A stretch of 64,000 nucleotides of DNA from Winogradskya consettensis (GTDB lineage Bacteria; Actinomycetota; Actinomycetes; Mycobacteriales; Micromonosporaceae), in contig NZ_BOQP01000052.1 in assembly GCF_018332715.1 (NCBI RefSeq), forward strand, positions 62,001 to 126,000, written 5' to 3'. Below, piece by piece: positions 9,093 through 18,034 of this stretch. Numbering within the stretch: the first letter of the stretch is position 1; every line of letters begins with the position of its first letter. The notes below the pieces were generated by a model, which saw nothing but the letters and a program-made list of their open reading frames with translations, had not been told where the DNA came from and did not search any database. The translations under genes and the position numbers were made by a program.

Positions 9093-10892
9093 ATGGTTAT
9101 GCGCAAACTGCCGACCGTCCGCGACAGCGACGGTGACCTGTTCGACCCCGGCGTCATCGACCTCGACGAGATCGCCGACGGCGCGAACAAGAAGCTGCTG
9201 ACTCCCGCCGAGCGGGCCCGGATCGTGGCTACGTACGGCAGCGCGGCCCAGGCCACCAAGCTCAACAAGGACATCGCGTACCGCGGCGTCAACCTGAGCG
9301 GCGCCGAGTTCGGCCACTGGTCCACTGCGAATGCCACCCCGTCGCAGTGGCGGTGGCCGCTCGAGCAGGAGTGGCAGTACCTCGCCTCCCGCGGGCACAA
9401 GATCTTCCGTTTGCCGTACCTGTGGGAGCGGATCCAGCCGGACCTGACCCAGCCGAACAACGCGGCGCAGATGACCCTGCTCGACCAGCAGATCAGCTGG
9501 GCCGCGAAGTACGGGGTCAAGGTCGTCCTGGACCTGCACAACTACGGCGGGTACAAGGACGTGAAGTTCGGTGCGGTCGGCGGCCCGACCGAGGCCCAGT
9601 TCGCGTCGCACTGGGCTGAGATGGCCAACCGCTACAAGGACAACGAGACGGTCATCGGCCACGGCCTGATGAACGAGCCCGGGTCGATGCCGACGAGCGA
9701 CATCGGCGACGGCCGCGGTTCGCAGACCGGTCAGTTCCGCTGGTACGCGTTCGCGCAGTCCGCGGTCAACGCGATCCGTGCGACCGGCGACACCACCGCG
9801 ATCATGGTCTCCGGGTACGCCGCCGGCGTCGTCAACAGCTGGCTGAGCAACACCGCCGGCGTCGGCAACAAGGAGATCCACAAGTACGTCGTCGACCCCG
9901 TCCTGGACAACATCGTCTACGAGGGGCACATCTACTTCGACTCCAACGGCTCGTACCCGAACACCTACGCCAGCTACAACACCGCGTCGGGGCAGACCGA
10001 CAGCCCGTACGCCGACGGCATCGTCAAGCTGCAGTGCACGCAGCTGCACGCCTGGCTCGACTGGGCGCAGGAGAAAGGCGTCCGGGTCTACCTCGGCGAG
10101 GTCGGCTGGCCCCGCATCGTGGGTGTCACCGACGCGGCTGGCTCGGCAGCCTGGAACGCGCTGGGTGACGAGTACTTCAAGCTGCTCGACGGCTACGGCG
10201 CGACCGCCTGGGCCAGCGTGTGGTCGACCGGCTCGAAGTGGAGCGCGGGCTACAACCTGCGCTACTACCTCTCCGGATCAGATCCGGACGTGCTGGCATC
10301 CCCAGCCGAGAACGCCGCGGTTGTGGAAGCGCACCCGACCTTCCGGGCCCGGTACGAGCCGCGCGGCCGCCGGCCGATGTCCGCTATCCGGCAGGGCCTC
10401 CAGTGGCGCGGGCAGAACGTCGCGGTCGAGACGTGCACCGGTGCATCGGCGATGGTCGCCGGGCAGGAGTTCGGGACCGTGGCCGCGATCGACAACGCAG
10501 GCTTCCTCTGCCGCGTCGTCGTCTACGTCGGCACCGCCGGAGCGACCCCGACCGCGGACCAGTGCTTCGCCGCGCTCTACGACCCCGACAGCGGCCTCGA
10601 GCTGGCCCGCACCGCAGACATCGGTAGCGTCCTGACCACGACCGGCTACCGGACCCTGGACATGACGACCCGCACCCGGGTGTTCCGCGCTGGCGAGCTG
10701 GTCGGCGTGAAGCTGCTCTGGAACGGTGGCACGGCTCCGCAGATTCTGAAGGCGCCGATGCCGGTCGCGGCGATCAACAGCCGGAAGTTCGGTGTGGTCA
10801 GCACTGGGGCCACCACGCTCACGTCCACGATGGCGATCAACTCCATGGCGATCGCGACGCAGCCCTTCTGGGCCGCCGTCTCCGGGTTCTGA
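9093..10892 (+). CDS. GH5-like glycosidase on the virion
   Basis: A 599-residue protein. Residues 1-45 are the docking segment shared with the 5235 gene. Residues ~60-400 are a GH5 (cellulase-fold) domain: RGVNLSGAE, FRLPYLWERIQP, LDLHNYGG, acid/base E195 in GLMNEPG and nucleophile E336 in YLGEVGWP. Residues ~420-599 are a beta-sandwich of the type found at phage fibre tips. GH5 enzymes cut beta-linked glycans, and on a virion this would act on the host coat or on spore and hyphal polysaccharide. No signal peptide is present, as expected for a virion part. Confidence 0.8.
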   Translation: MVMRKLPTVRDSDGDLFDPGVIDLDEIADGANKKLLTPAERARIVATYGSAAQATKLNKDIAYRGVNLSGAEFGHWSTANATPSQWRWPLEQEWQYLASRGHKIFRLPYLWERIQPDLTQPNNAAQMTLLDQQISWAAKYGVKVVLDLHNYGGYKDVKFGAVGGPTEAQFASHWAEMANRYKDNETVIGHGLMNEPGSMPTSDIGDGRGSQTGQFRWYAFAQSAVNAIRATGDTTAIMVSGYAAGVVNSWLSNTAGVGNKEIHKYVVDPVLDNIVYEGHIYFDSNGSYPNTYASYNTASGQTDSPYADGIVKLQCTQLHAWLDWAQEKGVRVYLGEVGWPRIVGVTDAAGSAAWNALGDEYFKLLDGYGATAWASVWSTGSKWSAGYNLRYYLSGSDPDVLASPAENAAVVEAHPTFRARYEPRGRRPMSAIRQGLQWRGQNVAVETCTGASAMVAGQEFGTVAAIDNAGFLCRVVVYVGTAGATPTADQCFAALYDPDSGLELARTADIGSVLTTTGYRTLDMTTRTRVFRAGELVGVKLLWNGGTAPQILKAPMPVAAINSRKFGVVSTGATTLTSTMAINSMAIATQPFWAAVSGF

Positions 10893-10894
10893 TC

Positions 10895-11482
10895 ATGGCC
10901 GATCGTCTCGCCACCATCCCGGACCTGATGGCCATGCCCGGAGTCCCGGCCGACCTGCCGCCGACCACCGCCGGCCTGCTGCTCGACGCGGCCACCGCGC
11001 TGGTGCAGGGCATCGTCGGGCAGCGCCTGGTCGAGGTCGTCGACGACGAGGTGACGCTCTACGGCAGCACCGACTCGCTACTGCGCTTGCCGGAGCGGCC
11101 GGTCACCACGATCACGGCGGTGACCTACGACGGTGCCGACCTCGCCTACGGCACCAGCGGCGGCGCCTGGTGCACCGGGCCCGGAGGCCTGTGGCGCGAG
11201 CACGGCTGGTCCGCGGGCGCGGGATGCCGCCCGGTCCCCATCGTCGTGATCTACACCCACGGCTATCCCGACGGCGACCAGCACCTCGAGCTGGCTCGCA
11301 CCTCCGCGCTGGCCCTCGCCAAAGGGCCGGCCACCAACCCGTCCGGGATCACGCGGATGGCGATCGACGACTACCAGGAGGCCTACGAGGCGACGAGCGC
11401 CGCCCTCGAGGCGTCCACGTCGCTAGCCACCGCGCTACGGCGCCAGTACGGCGCCAAGGCCGGCTCCGTCCGACTCACCTGA
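10895..11482 (+). CDS. Head-tail adaptor protein
   Basis: A 195-residue protein starting three bases after the GH5 gene. Its alpha-helical N-terminus (LLLDAATALVQGIVG), central LPERPVTTITAV strand and IYTHGY motif are typical of HK97 gp6/SPP1 gp15-like connectors that bind the portal. It opens the conventional connector block, so the fibre and enzyme genes before it are an insertion between head and connector genes. Confidence 0.7.
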   Translation: MADRLATIPDLMAMPGVPADLPPTTAGLLLDAATALVQGIVGQRLVEVVDDEVTLYGSTDSLLRLPERPVTTITAVTYDGADLAYGTSGGAWCTGPGGLWREHGWSAGAGCRPVPIVVIYTHGYPDGDQHLELARTSALALAKGPATNPSGITRMAIDDYQEAYEATSAALEASTSLATALRRQYGAKAGSVRLT

Positions 11483-11494
11483 CCTGGAGGTCCG

Positions 11495-11899
11495 ATGTCC
11501 CGCGCTGCACTGCTGGCCCGGGCCCGGGCCGCCGCTGAGGCCGGCATGGTCGACGCCTGCACCATCCGCCGGGCTACCGGCGAGCGGGTGTCCGACGGAT
11601 ACGGCGACGTAACTGACGAGTACGTCGACCCCGACCCGTACGCCGGGAAGTGCCGGGTGCAGCTGTCGCGGTACTCGTCCAGCAGCGAGACCGACGTCGG
11701 CGAGGACCAGGTCGTGCTGCTCGCCGTCGAGGTGCAGCTGCCCATGAGCGTGGTCGGCCTCGAGGTCGGCGACGAGGTCCACATGACCGCGTCGCAGACG
11801 GACCCGGACCTGGTCGGCCGAGTCTTCGTCATCCGCTCACTGATGCACAAGACCGACGCGAGCTCGCGCCGCCCGCAGTGCACGGAGAGGACGGCCTGA
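11495..11899 (+). CDS. Head closure (stopper) protein, DUF6093-like
   Basis: A 134-residue protein with CTGGAGG upstream of the ATG. It has an N-terminal helix, then a beta-barrel-like core (CTIRRATGERVSDGYGDVTD ... YAGKCRVQL) as in actinophage DUF6093 stopper proteins. Its place second after the adaptor supports the head-to-tail stopper role, closing the DNA channel before the tail joins. Confidence 0.65.
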   Translation: MSRAALLARARAAAEAGMVDACTIRRATGERVSDGYGDVTDEYVDPDPYAGKCRVQLSRYSSSSETDVGEDQVVLLAVEVQLPMSVVGLEVGDEVHMTASQTDPDLVGRVFVIRSLMHKTDASSRRPQCTERTA

Positions 11900-11900
11900 C

Positions 11901-12326
11901 GTGCGCAACGCCCACGCCGAGGCGTTCTTGACGCGCGCCCGCGCCGCTACCGGGCCCGCACTGTCGGTCTTCGACGGCTCGGTCCCTAGCAAGCCGCCGC
12001 CGAAGCCGCCGTACGTCGTCGTCTACTTCCGGTTCGTCACGCCGGACGGCGAGCGCGCCCCGCAGTTGGTCAACCTCGAGGACACCACGCTGCCGGTCGA
12101 GATGTACGCCTACGTCCACGCCGTCGGCGTGACCGCCCAGGCCGCCCGCGAAGTGGCCGACCGGGTCTTCGGACAGGTCATGGGGTGGACCCCAGAGATC
12201 ACCGACCGCATCTGCGGGCCGGTACGGCACGACGATTCCCAGCCGCCCGAACGCGACGAGTCCACCGCCCTCGGGACGGTGTTCGACGCGGTCGACGTCT
12301 ACAGGCTGCAGACCCTGCCCGCCTGA
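11901..12326 (+). CDS. Tail terminator-like protein
   Basis: A 141-residue protein with a GTG start next to the upstream stop. The alpha/beta pattern (YVVVYFRFVTPDG, then a helix AREVADRVFGQVMGW) and its position directly before the tail tube block match tail completion/terminator proteins that cap the tail at the head end. The assignment rests mainly on gene order. Confidence 0.55.
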   Translation: MRNAHAEAFLTRARAATGPALSVFDGSVPSKPPPKPPYVVVYFRFVTPDGERAPQLVNLEDTTLPVEMYAYVHAVGVTAQAAREVADRVFGQVMGWTPEITDRICGPVRHDDSQPPERDESTALGTVFDAVDVYRLQTLPA

Positions 12327-12349
12327 AACCCACGAGTAAGGAGCCGGAC

Positions 12350-12643
12350 TTGCCGACCCCGAAAATCAAGACCTGGCTGGTCGACGAGACCGGCGACCAT
12401 GCACTCATCGAGGGCGCCGACGAACGCGACCAGCTCCTCGCCCGCGGCTGGGCCGAGGCCAGCGAGCCGACGGGTACCCAGTTCTTGTGGGCGTCCCACG
12501 AGGGCGTCGAGAAGCCCGCGCGGTTCAACGCTCTCGCCTTCCCCGACTGGGCGGCACGCGGCTGGACGCCGTCCGGGCCGCCGGCCGATTCGGACCTGGC
12601 CGTGACGGCCGTCGACGCTGCGAACGGAGAACCCCGTGGCTGA
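12350..12643 (+). CDS. Phage protein of unknown function before the tail tube gene
   Basis: 97 residues from a TTG start preceded by GTAAGGAG. The protein is rich in Trp, Ala and Glu and has no membrane segment. Its end overlaps the tail tube start by eight bases, suggesting coupled translation. I do not recognise the family. It may be a tail-associated accessory protein. Confidence 0.5.
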   Translation: MPTPKIKTWLVDETGDHALIEGADERDQLLARGWAEASEPTGTQFLWASHEGVEKPARFNALAFPDWAARGWTPSGPPADSDLAVTAVDAANGEPRG

Positions 12644-13118
12644 CATCATCGGCGATGGCAAGGAACGCTGGGACTGGGTGCCCAGCGTCGCGAACATCGC
12701 CTCCCCCACGCTCTCGGAACTGACCGCGGGCATGCGGATCTCGCAGTACATGACGGCCGATGGCGCGACCGGCTTCGCGCCGGACACCGCCGCAGCGCCG
12801 ACGTCGAACTTGGAGTCGACCTTCGACACCGCGGTCAACGGCCGGCGGTCGTTCTCCGGGACCCGGCTGCGGCTCAAGCGCCAGACCACCCCGGACACGG
12901 CGTACACCACGCTCATCCCCGACGCGACCGGCTTCCTGGTCCGCCGCAAATCCCTGGCCGCCGCGGCCGCATACGTCGCGGCACAGCCGGTCCAGGTCTT
13001 CCCCGTCATGTGCGGGGAGGCAGCGCTCATGGACCTCGAGGCGAACATGCCCGAGCGCTACGAGGTGCCGATCCTGATGACCTCGCAGCCGAACCTGCGC
13101 GCGACCGTCGCAGCCTGA
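12636..13118 (+). CDS. Major tail (tube) protein
   Basis: A 160-residue protein from a GTG start. It lies between connector genes and the frameshifted chaperone pair, the canonical place for the tube protein. The conserved blocks IIGDGKERWDWV, GFAPDTA, SGTRLRLKRQ, GFLVRRKS and LEANMPERYEVPI recur in the longer genes at 4496 and 7030. This copy ends after the tube fold with no linker or extra domain, so it is likely the abundant subunit. Confidence 0.75.
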   Translation: MADIIGDGKERWDWVPSVANIASPTLSELTAGMRISQYMTADGATGFAPDTAAAPTSNLESTFDTAVNGRRSFSGTRLRLKRQTTPDTAYTTLIPDATGFLVRRKSLAAAAAYVAAQPVQVFPVMCGEAALMDLEANMPERYEVPILMTSQPNLRATVAA

Positions 13119-13189
13119 CCCTGACGTGCGCGGCCGGTGCTTGTCCCGACACCGGCCGCGCACCTCGGGACTCGGGGCAGGAGGAAACC

Positions 13190-13813
13190 GTGAACGACTT
13201 TAGGACCCTGCTGGCCGAGGCCGGCCTGCCGGAGACCTCCGTCGAGGTCTGCATGGCCGCCCAGCTGACCGCCGAGTTCGAGCAGGCCGAGCGCGACCTC
13301 ATCGCCGCCGAGCGAGCCGCGACCACAGGCAGCCTCGAGGGCACCGGAACCGGGGAGTACCTCGCCCGCCTGGACGAACTCCGCGAGCTGATGCAAGCCG
13401 GCAGCTACGTCTTCCGGCTGCGTGGCCTGCCACGCAAGCAGTTCCGCAAGCTCATCGACGCTCACCCCGCGCGTACCGATGACGAGGGGAACACCCTCGC
13501 CGAGGACCTCATCGCGATCCACGGCGTTGCCCGGTACGCCTTCAACACGTCGACGATGTATGAGCCGCTGCTGAAGGCCACCGTCTACGACCCGGCCGAC
13601 CTGACCGATGACGAGTGGCGCGAGATGCTCGGCGACTCGGACGCCGAGCGGGAGCGCCGCGAGGCGGCAGGCCTGCCGGTCGAGGACGGGAAGCTGACGG
13701 ACAGCCAGATCACCGAGCTGATAAATGCGGCCATGGGCGTCTGCGTAGGTGACGTGAGCGTCCCTTTCTCACCCGCCGCATCAAGGATTCGTCGGAATTC
13801 CGTGCGCGAGTAG
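13190..13813 (+). CDS. Tail assembly chaperone, short form (G-like)
   Basis: 207 residues from a GTG start with GGAGGAA upstream. The acidic, helical protein sits between the tube gene and the tape measure gene, the usual place for tail assembly chaperones. The frame continues 15 codons beyond a CCCTTTC slippery site before stopping. The short form should be the major product. Confidence 0.8.
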   Translation: MNDFRTLLAEAGLPETSVEVCMAAQLTAEFEQAERDLIAAERAATTGSLEGTGTGEYLARLDELRELMQAGSYVFRLRGLPRKQFRKLIDAHPARTDDEGNTLAEDLIAIHGVARYAFNTSTMYEPLLKATVYDPADLTDDEWREMLGDSDAERERREAAGLPVEDGKLTDSQITELINAAMGVCVGDVSVPFSPAASRIRRNSVRE

Positions 13814-14178
13814 AGCTCGCCGACCGCCTCGAGGTACCGCGCTCGCGGCTAGAGGGCCGCGAGCCGATCGAGGTCACCGAGCACGAGTACGACGATGCCG
13901 GGCGCCTCGTCAGGTCGGTCACCCGCCGTGAGGCGGAATGGACCGAGCAGGATGTCGCCGAGCAGCTCGCTCTGGCCGAGTACCGAAACAGCCTGTGTCC
14001 GCTGCACGGCGGCCCCCTGGAGGACTGCCAGACCGGTGAGAGCCAGGGCGGCGCGGCGTTCCGGCCGCAGGCGATCCGCTGCCGCGCGGAGTACGAAAAG
14101 CTCGCTGCCCAGGAGAACGACGCCCGGATGAAGGACCGCCCGGGCTCGCTGCTGTGGGCTGTCACGAAGGTGAGGTAA
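13190..14178 (+). CDS. Tail assembly chaperone, -1 frameshifted long form (GT-like)
   Basis: Slipping back one base at 13762-13768 joins the short chaperone to an open frame ending at TAA 14176-14178, giving about 329 residues. The extension begins TRRIKDSSEFRARVELADRL and is acidic and Cys-containing. It has no good start of its own. Its end abuts the tape measure gene, as in lambda G/GT and most siphoviruses. The long form is thought to bind the tape measure protein while tube subunits are recruited. Confidence 0.75.
13762..13768 (+). other. Slippery heptamer CCCTTTC for -1 frameshifting
   Basis: In the zero frame the codons are GTC CCT TTC. The heptamer C-CCT-TTC fits the X-XXY-YYZ rule and lets both tRNAs re-pair as CCC-TTT. 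It lies 15 codons before the short-form stop, inside the overlap of the two frames. Confidence 0.75.
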
Positions 14179-14180
14179 CC

Positions 14181-17100
14181 GTGCGGTCGATCGTCGCCAA
14201 GGTCAGCCTCGACGTAGCCGAGCTCAAGCGCCGTGCGAAGGAAGGCGGCGAGGCGCTACGCGGGATCGGACGCGATGCCCGCGACGCTTCCCGCCAGGCC
14301 AGCACCGAGCTCAAAGCACTGACGAAGAACGCCGCCGACCTGGATAAGCAGATCGGCGACACCCAGAAGTCGATGCGGGACCTGGCCCGGGAGTTCGCGA
14401 AGACCGGCGACACCACGCTGCTCAAGCAACTGCAGGGCAAGAAGTCACAGCTGTCCGACCTGACCGGCGTACGGTCCCTGCTGCCGAGCACCGCCGAGCT
14501 GGCCAAGGCCGGCCGCAACGCGGGACAGCGCCTCGGGGACAGCATCGGCGATGGGCTAAGCACGGCCCTCACCAAGGCCGGCCCGCTCGCCGGGGGCGCC
14601 GGTATCGCAGGGGCGATCCTGGCCCCGACCATCGGTGCAGCCGTCGCCGGGGCGGTCGTCGGGGCCGCTGGCGCAGGTGGAGTCATCGGTGGTGTCGTCC
14701 TAGCGGCCCGCGACCCGCGTGTGAAATCTGCTGGTAAGGACCTGGGTGAGGGGATCCTCGGCGACCTGGAATCCCGGTCACGGATATTCATTGATCCCAC
14801 CCTGAAAGGGATCAACACGGTACGCGGCGCGTGGCGCGGTCTGGGCCCTGACTTGGACAGGATCTTCCGCAGCGCATCCCAGTACGTCGACCCGCTCGTC
14901 CAGGGCGCCGGCAAGGGCATCCAGAAGGTCGTCTCCGGGGTCGCGGACGCTGTGGAGAAGGCCGGACCGGTTATCGACTCGTTCGGTAACGCCTTCAACG
15001 AGATCGGTGGCGCGGTCGGTGACGTGTTCACCGATCTTTCCCAGGATGCCGGCGCAGGTGCCTCCGCAATCGATGACCTGACCGCTGCCACCGTCAGCTT
15101 CGTGAAGGTGACCGGCGGCATCGCCGGCGGCCTCGCTGCGGTGAAGAGCCAATCAGACAGTCTCGATGTCCAGGTCGACAAGGCCCGCTACTGGATCGAG
15201 GACAAGTCCGGCCTGTCGAACACCCTGAAAGAGTGGGGTATCGGCCTGGACATTACTGCTGATGGATTTAAGAAGGGCTCCGCGGAAGCGGAAGCGTACC
15301 GTCGGCAGACGCTTGGGATCGCCACGGCTGCGGACGAGGCGCTGCTGTCGGGTAACCCGATCCCCGAGATGCTCGGCAAGACCGGGGCGGCCGCCGAGTC
15401 CGCGGCTGATGCTCTGGACCGGCAGCGGCGGGCCACCGAGCGCCTGGCTAACGATCTGCGAGCGGCTACGGATCCGGTGTTCGGGTTCATCGACGCTCAG
15501 GACAAGGTCGCCGCCGCGCAGAAGCGGGTGGCCTCAGCCACCCGTAAACACGGCGAGAACTCGGACCAGGCCAAGGCCGCCGTGCGCGACCTGACCCGAG
15601 AGTCCATCGGTTTGCAAGAGGCTGCCGGGAAGCTGGGCACTGAGTTCGACGGGACGATGACCCCGGCGCTACGGGCTACCCTGCTCGCTGCCGGGGCCAG
15701 CGAGGCAACAATCGGCCGCCTCGCCGGTCAGTTCAAAGAGGCGAAGAAGCAGGGCGACCGGTTCTCCAAGGAGTACCGGGCCCGGGTGCGGGGCCTGGAC
15801 CAGCTCCGCGCGCTTGGGGAGGCACTCGCCCAGCTCCCCGGCCGCAAAGACGTCCTGGTGGCGCTGCGCGTCACGGGCAACACCAACGTCCAGTCGGTCC
15901 GTTCGGCCTTGGACAAGCAGTCTCGGAACGCCTACCAGCGCACCGGCGGCGTCATGACGGCCATGGCGGCCGGCGGCACCCTATCGGCGGGGATCTACCC
16001 GGCCAGCAACCCGCCGCTGGTCAAGTTCGCCGAGGCCGAGACCGGCGGTGAGGCCTACATCCCGCGCAACGGCAGCCGCTCGCGCAACCTGGAGATCTTG
16101 TCGCAGGTGGCGAGCTGGCCGTCGGTCAACGCCGCCCTGGTGCCGATGGCGCAAGGCGGGATCGCGATGGCCGGCGGCGGGTACGTCAACGTCTCCGGGT
16201 CGGCATCCTCGACGCCGGGCACCGCGCTCGACACGGCGGCGGCCAGCTTGGACGCGCGCAACGCTGTCCGCTCGCTCAGCGACTCGCTGAAGGAGAACGG
16301 ACGCTCGTTCTCTGAGTCGACGAAGAAGGGCAGCGAGAACCGGGGCGCTCTCATCCAGGGGATCCGTGCGGCGCAGGACGCAGCGCAGGCCAAGTACGCC
16401 GAGACCGGCTCGGTGGCCGCGGCGAACCGCGAGTACGACAAGTACCTGCGGTCGCTGCGCAACGTCATCGGTCAGCAGAAGGCTTCGGCGGCGACGCTGA
16501 GGCAACTGTCCCAGCGGCCGAGCTACGACGACCAGGCGGGACCGCGTAACAGCGCCGGGAACATCGCCTACGTCCAGTCCCGGATGGCGCTGGCGGACGC
16601 CAAAAGCAAGGCCCGAACGTTCTTCGACGCGAGCTGGGGCAAGCCGGACTTCCACACCGGGACCAGCTTCGGCCGCGACAACCTCAGCACGCTGTTCGAA
16701 TACCTCGGGTCCGCAGAGGCCTCCGCGCAGGCTCGGTATGCGCAGACCGGCAGCGCGAAGTCCGCCACCCGGCTCTACACCTCGTCGCTGGCGTCGCTGC
16801 GGAGCATCCTCGCCGGTGCCGGGATGAAGAAGTCCGAGATCGACGCGCTGCTCGCCTCGTACGGGCGGATCACCCTGGCCAACCGCGAGGGCGGCATCTA
16901 CCCGATGGCTGGCGGTGGACTGTCCAAGGCCGGCTTCTACCCAGCCGGGGGTAAGCCGCTCTACCAGTTCGCCGAGCCGGGCACGGGCGGGGAATGGTTC
17001 CTGCCGCTCAAGGGCGACAAGCGCCGCGGCCAGCAGCTCCTCGCCGCAGCGGCCCCCCACTACGACATGTCCGCGGTCGCCTGGAAGCCCGGCCCGACAG

Positions 17101-17252
17101 GCCCGGCGGGCGGCGGGGGTGCTCGGAACATCACGGTCACCGCGCCGATCGTCATGCAGCTGGGCTCCGAGACGATCGCCCGCACCGTACGCCTGGAGAT
17201 CGACACCGTCCTGGGCGAGGTCGCCTCGGCCAACGTCTACGAAACCGTCTGA
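14181..17252 (+). CDS. Tape measure protein
   Basis: A 1023-residue protein from GTG with AAGGTGAGG upstream. The N-terminus is a long coiled coil (~1-130), followed by a Gly/Ala-rich hydrophobic stretch (~137-175) that could insert in the membrane during DNA entry. A second helical region spans ~420-600. Near the C-terminus two similar segments appear (IYPASNPPLVKFAE and FYPAGGKPLYQFAE, each followed by TGGE), typical of actinophage tape measures. Gene length predicts a tail of roughly 150 nm at 0.15 nm per residue. Confidence 0.85.
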   Translation: MRSIVAKVSLDVAELKRRAKEGGEALRGIGRDARDASRQASTELKALTKNAADLDKQIGDTQKSMRDLAREFAKTGDTTLLKQLQGKKSQLSDLTGVRSLLPSTAELAKAGRNAGQRLGDSIGDGLSTALTKAGPLAGGAGIAGAILAPTIGAAVAGAVVGAAGAGGVIGGVVLAARDPRVKSAGKDLGEGILGDLESRSRIFIDPTLKGINTVRGAWRGLGPDLDRIFRSASQYVDPLVQGAGKGIQKVVSGVADAVEKAGPVIDSFGNAFNEIGGAVGDVFTDLSQDAGAGASAIDDLTAATVSFVKVTGGIAGGLAAVKSQSDSLDVQVDKARYWIEDKSGLSNTLKEWGIGLDITADGFKKGSAEAEAYRRQTLGIATAADEALLSGNPIPEMLGKTGAAAESAADALDRQRRATERLANDLRAATDPVFGFIDAQDKVAAAQKRVASATRKHGENSDQAKAAVRDLTRESIGLQEAAGKLGTEFDGTMTPALRATLLAAGASEATIGRLAGQFKEAKKQGDRFSKEYRARVRGLDQLRALGEALAQLPGRKDVLVALRVTGNTNVQSVRSALDKQSRNAYQRTGGVMTAMAAGGTLSAGIYPASNPPLVKFAEAETGGEAYIPRNGSRSRNLEILSQVASWPSVNAALVPMAQGGIAMAGGGYVNVSGSASSTPGTALDTAAASLDARNAVRSLSDSLKENGRSFSESTKKGSENRGALIQGIRAAQDAAQAKYAETGSVAAANREYDKYLRSLRNVIGQQKASAATLRQLSQRPSYDDQAGPRNSAGNIAYVQSRMALADAKSKARTFFDASWGKPDFHTGTSFGRDNLSTLFEYLGSAEASAQARYAQTGSAKSATRLYTSSLASLRSILAGAGMKKSEIDALLASYGRITLANREGGIYPMAGGGLSKAGFYPAGGKPLYQFAEPGTGGEWFLPLKGDKRRGQQLLAAAAPHYDMSAVAWKPGPTGPAGGGGARNITVTAPIVMQLGSETIARTVRLEIDTVLGEVASANVYETV

Positions 17253-17260
17253 GGGGCGCC

Positions 17261-18034
17261 ATGGCGACGATCTTCACGGCCACCCCGCAGCCCAGCAACA
17301 ACCCGCCGCGGACCCTGCTCGAGCTGACCTACACCGGGCAGACCCAGGCGACCGTGACCCGGCTCGACCCGGACGGTGCCGCCCGCGCCGTCCGGCTCGC
17401 CGAGCCCGCCACCCTGTCCGGCGGCGCCTGGGTCGGCTACGACTACGAGTCCTGGTTCGGCCGACCGACGACCTACACGGCGATCACCTCGGCGGGCAGC
17501 ATCAGCACCGGCGCGGTCACCCTGGCCGTGGACCGGCCCTGGCTGCGGCACCCGGGCATCCCGTCGCTGTCCATGGAGATCGACTACCAGGGCGACGGGA
17601 CACCGGTCCGCCCCGCCAACCTCAGCGTGCTCGAGCCGCTGGGCCGTAGCTCACCGATCGTGCTGTCCGACGGGCAGCGCAAATCCAAGCGCGGCACCAT
17701 CACCATCCGCACCCGCACCCTGGGCGAGGCCGCCACCCTGCTCGCTCTCACCGACGACCTGAGCGTGCTGCTGCTCGACATCCCGCCGGGTCTGAACTAC
17801 GGCATCACCCACGAGTACCGTGCCCTGGGCGACCTCAACGAGGACCGCCTGCAGCCCGATTGGTACAAGCACCCGTGGCGGATCTGGACGGCACCGTTCA
17901 CGACCGTCGACCGACCCGCCGGCGGCCTGCAGGCGCAGCGCACCTGGGCCACCGTGATCGCCGAGGCCCCGACCTGGTCGGCGCTGCTCAACACCTACAG
18001 CACCTGGTCCGACGTCCTGACCGGTGACTCCTGA
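17261..18034 (+). CDS. Distal tail-like protein
   Basis: 257 residues beginning eight bases after the tape measure stop. The protein is beta-rich, with motifs seen in actinophage tail proteins (LSMEIDYQGDGTPVRPANLS, and a C-terminal TWSALLNTYSTWSDVL). Position directly after the tape measure gene supports a distal tail (Dit) role, linking the tube to the hub. Its stop overlaps the next ATG by one base. Confidence 0.65.
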   Translation: MATIFTATPQPSNNPPRTLLELTYTGQTQATVTRLDPDGAARAVRLAEPATLSGGAWVGYDYESWFGRPTTYTAITSAGSISTGAVTLAVDRPWLRHPGIPSLSMEIDYQGDGTPVRPANLSVLEPLGRSSPIVLSDGQRKSKRGTITIRTRTLGEAATLLALTDDLSVLLLDIPPGLNYGITHEYRALGDLNEDRLQPDWYKHPWRIWTAPFTTVDRPAGGLQAQRTWATVIAEAPTWSALLNTYSTWSDVLTGDS

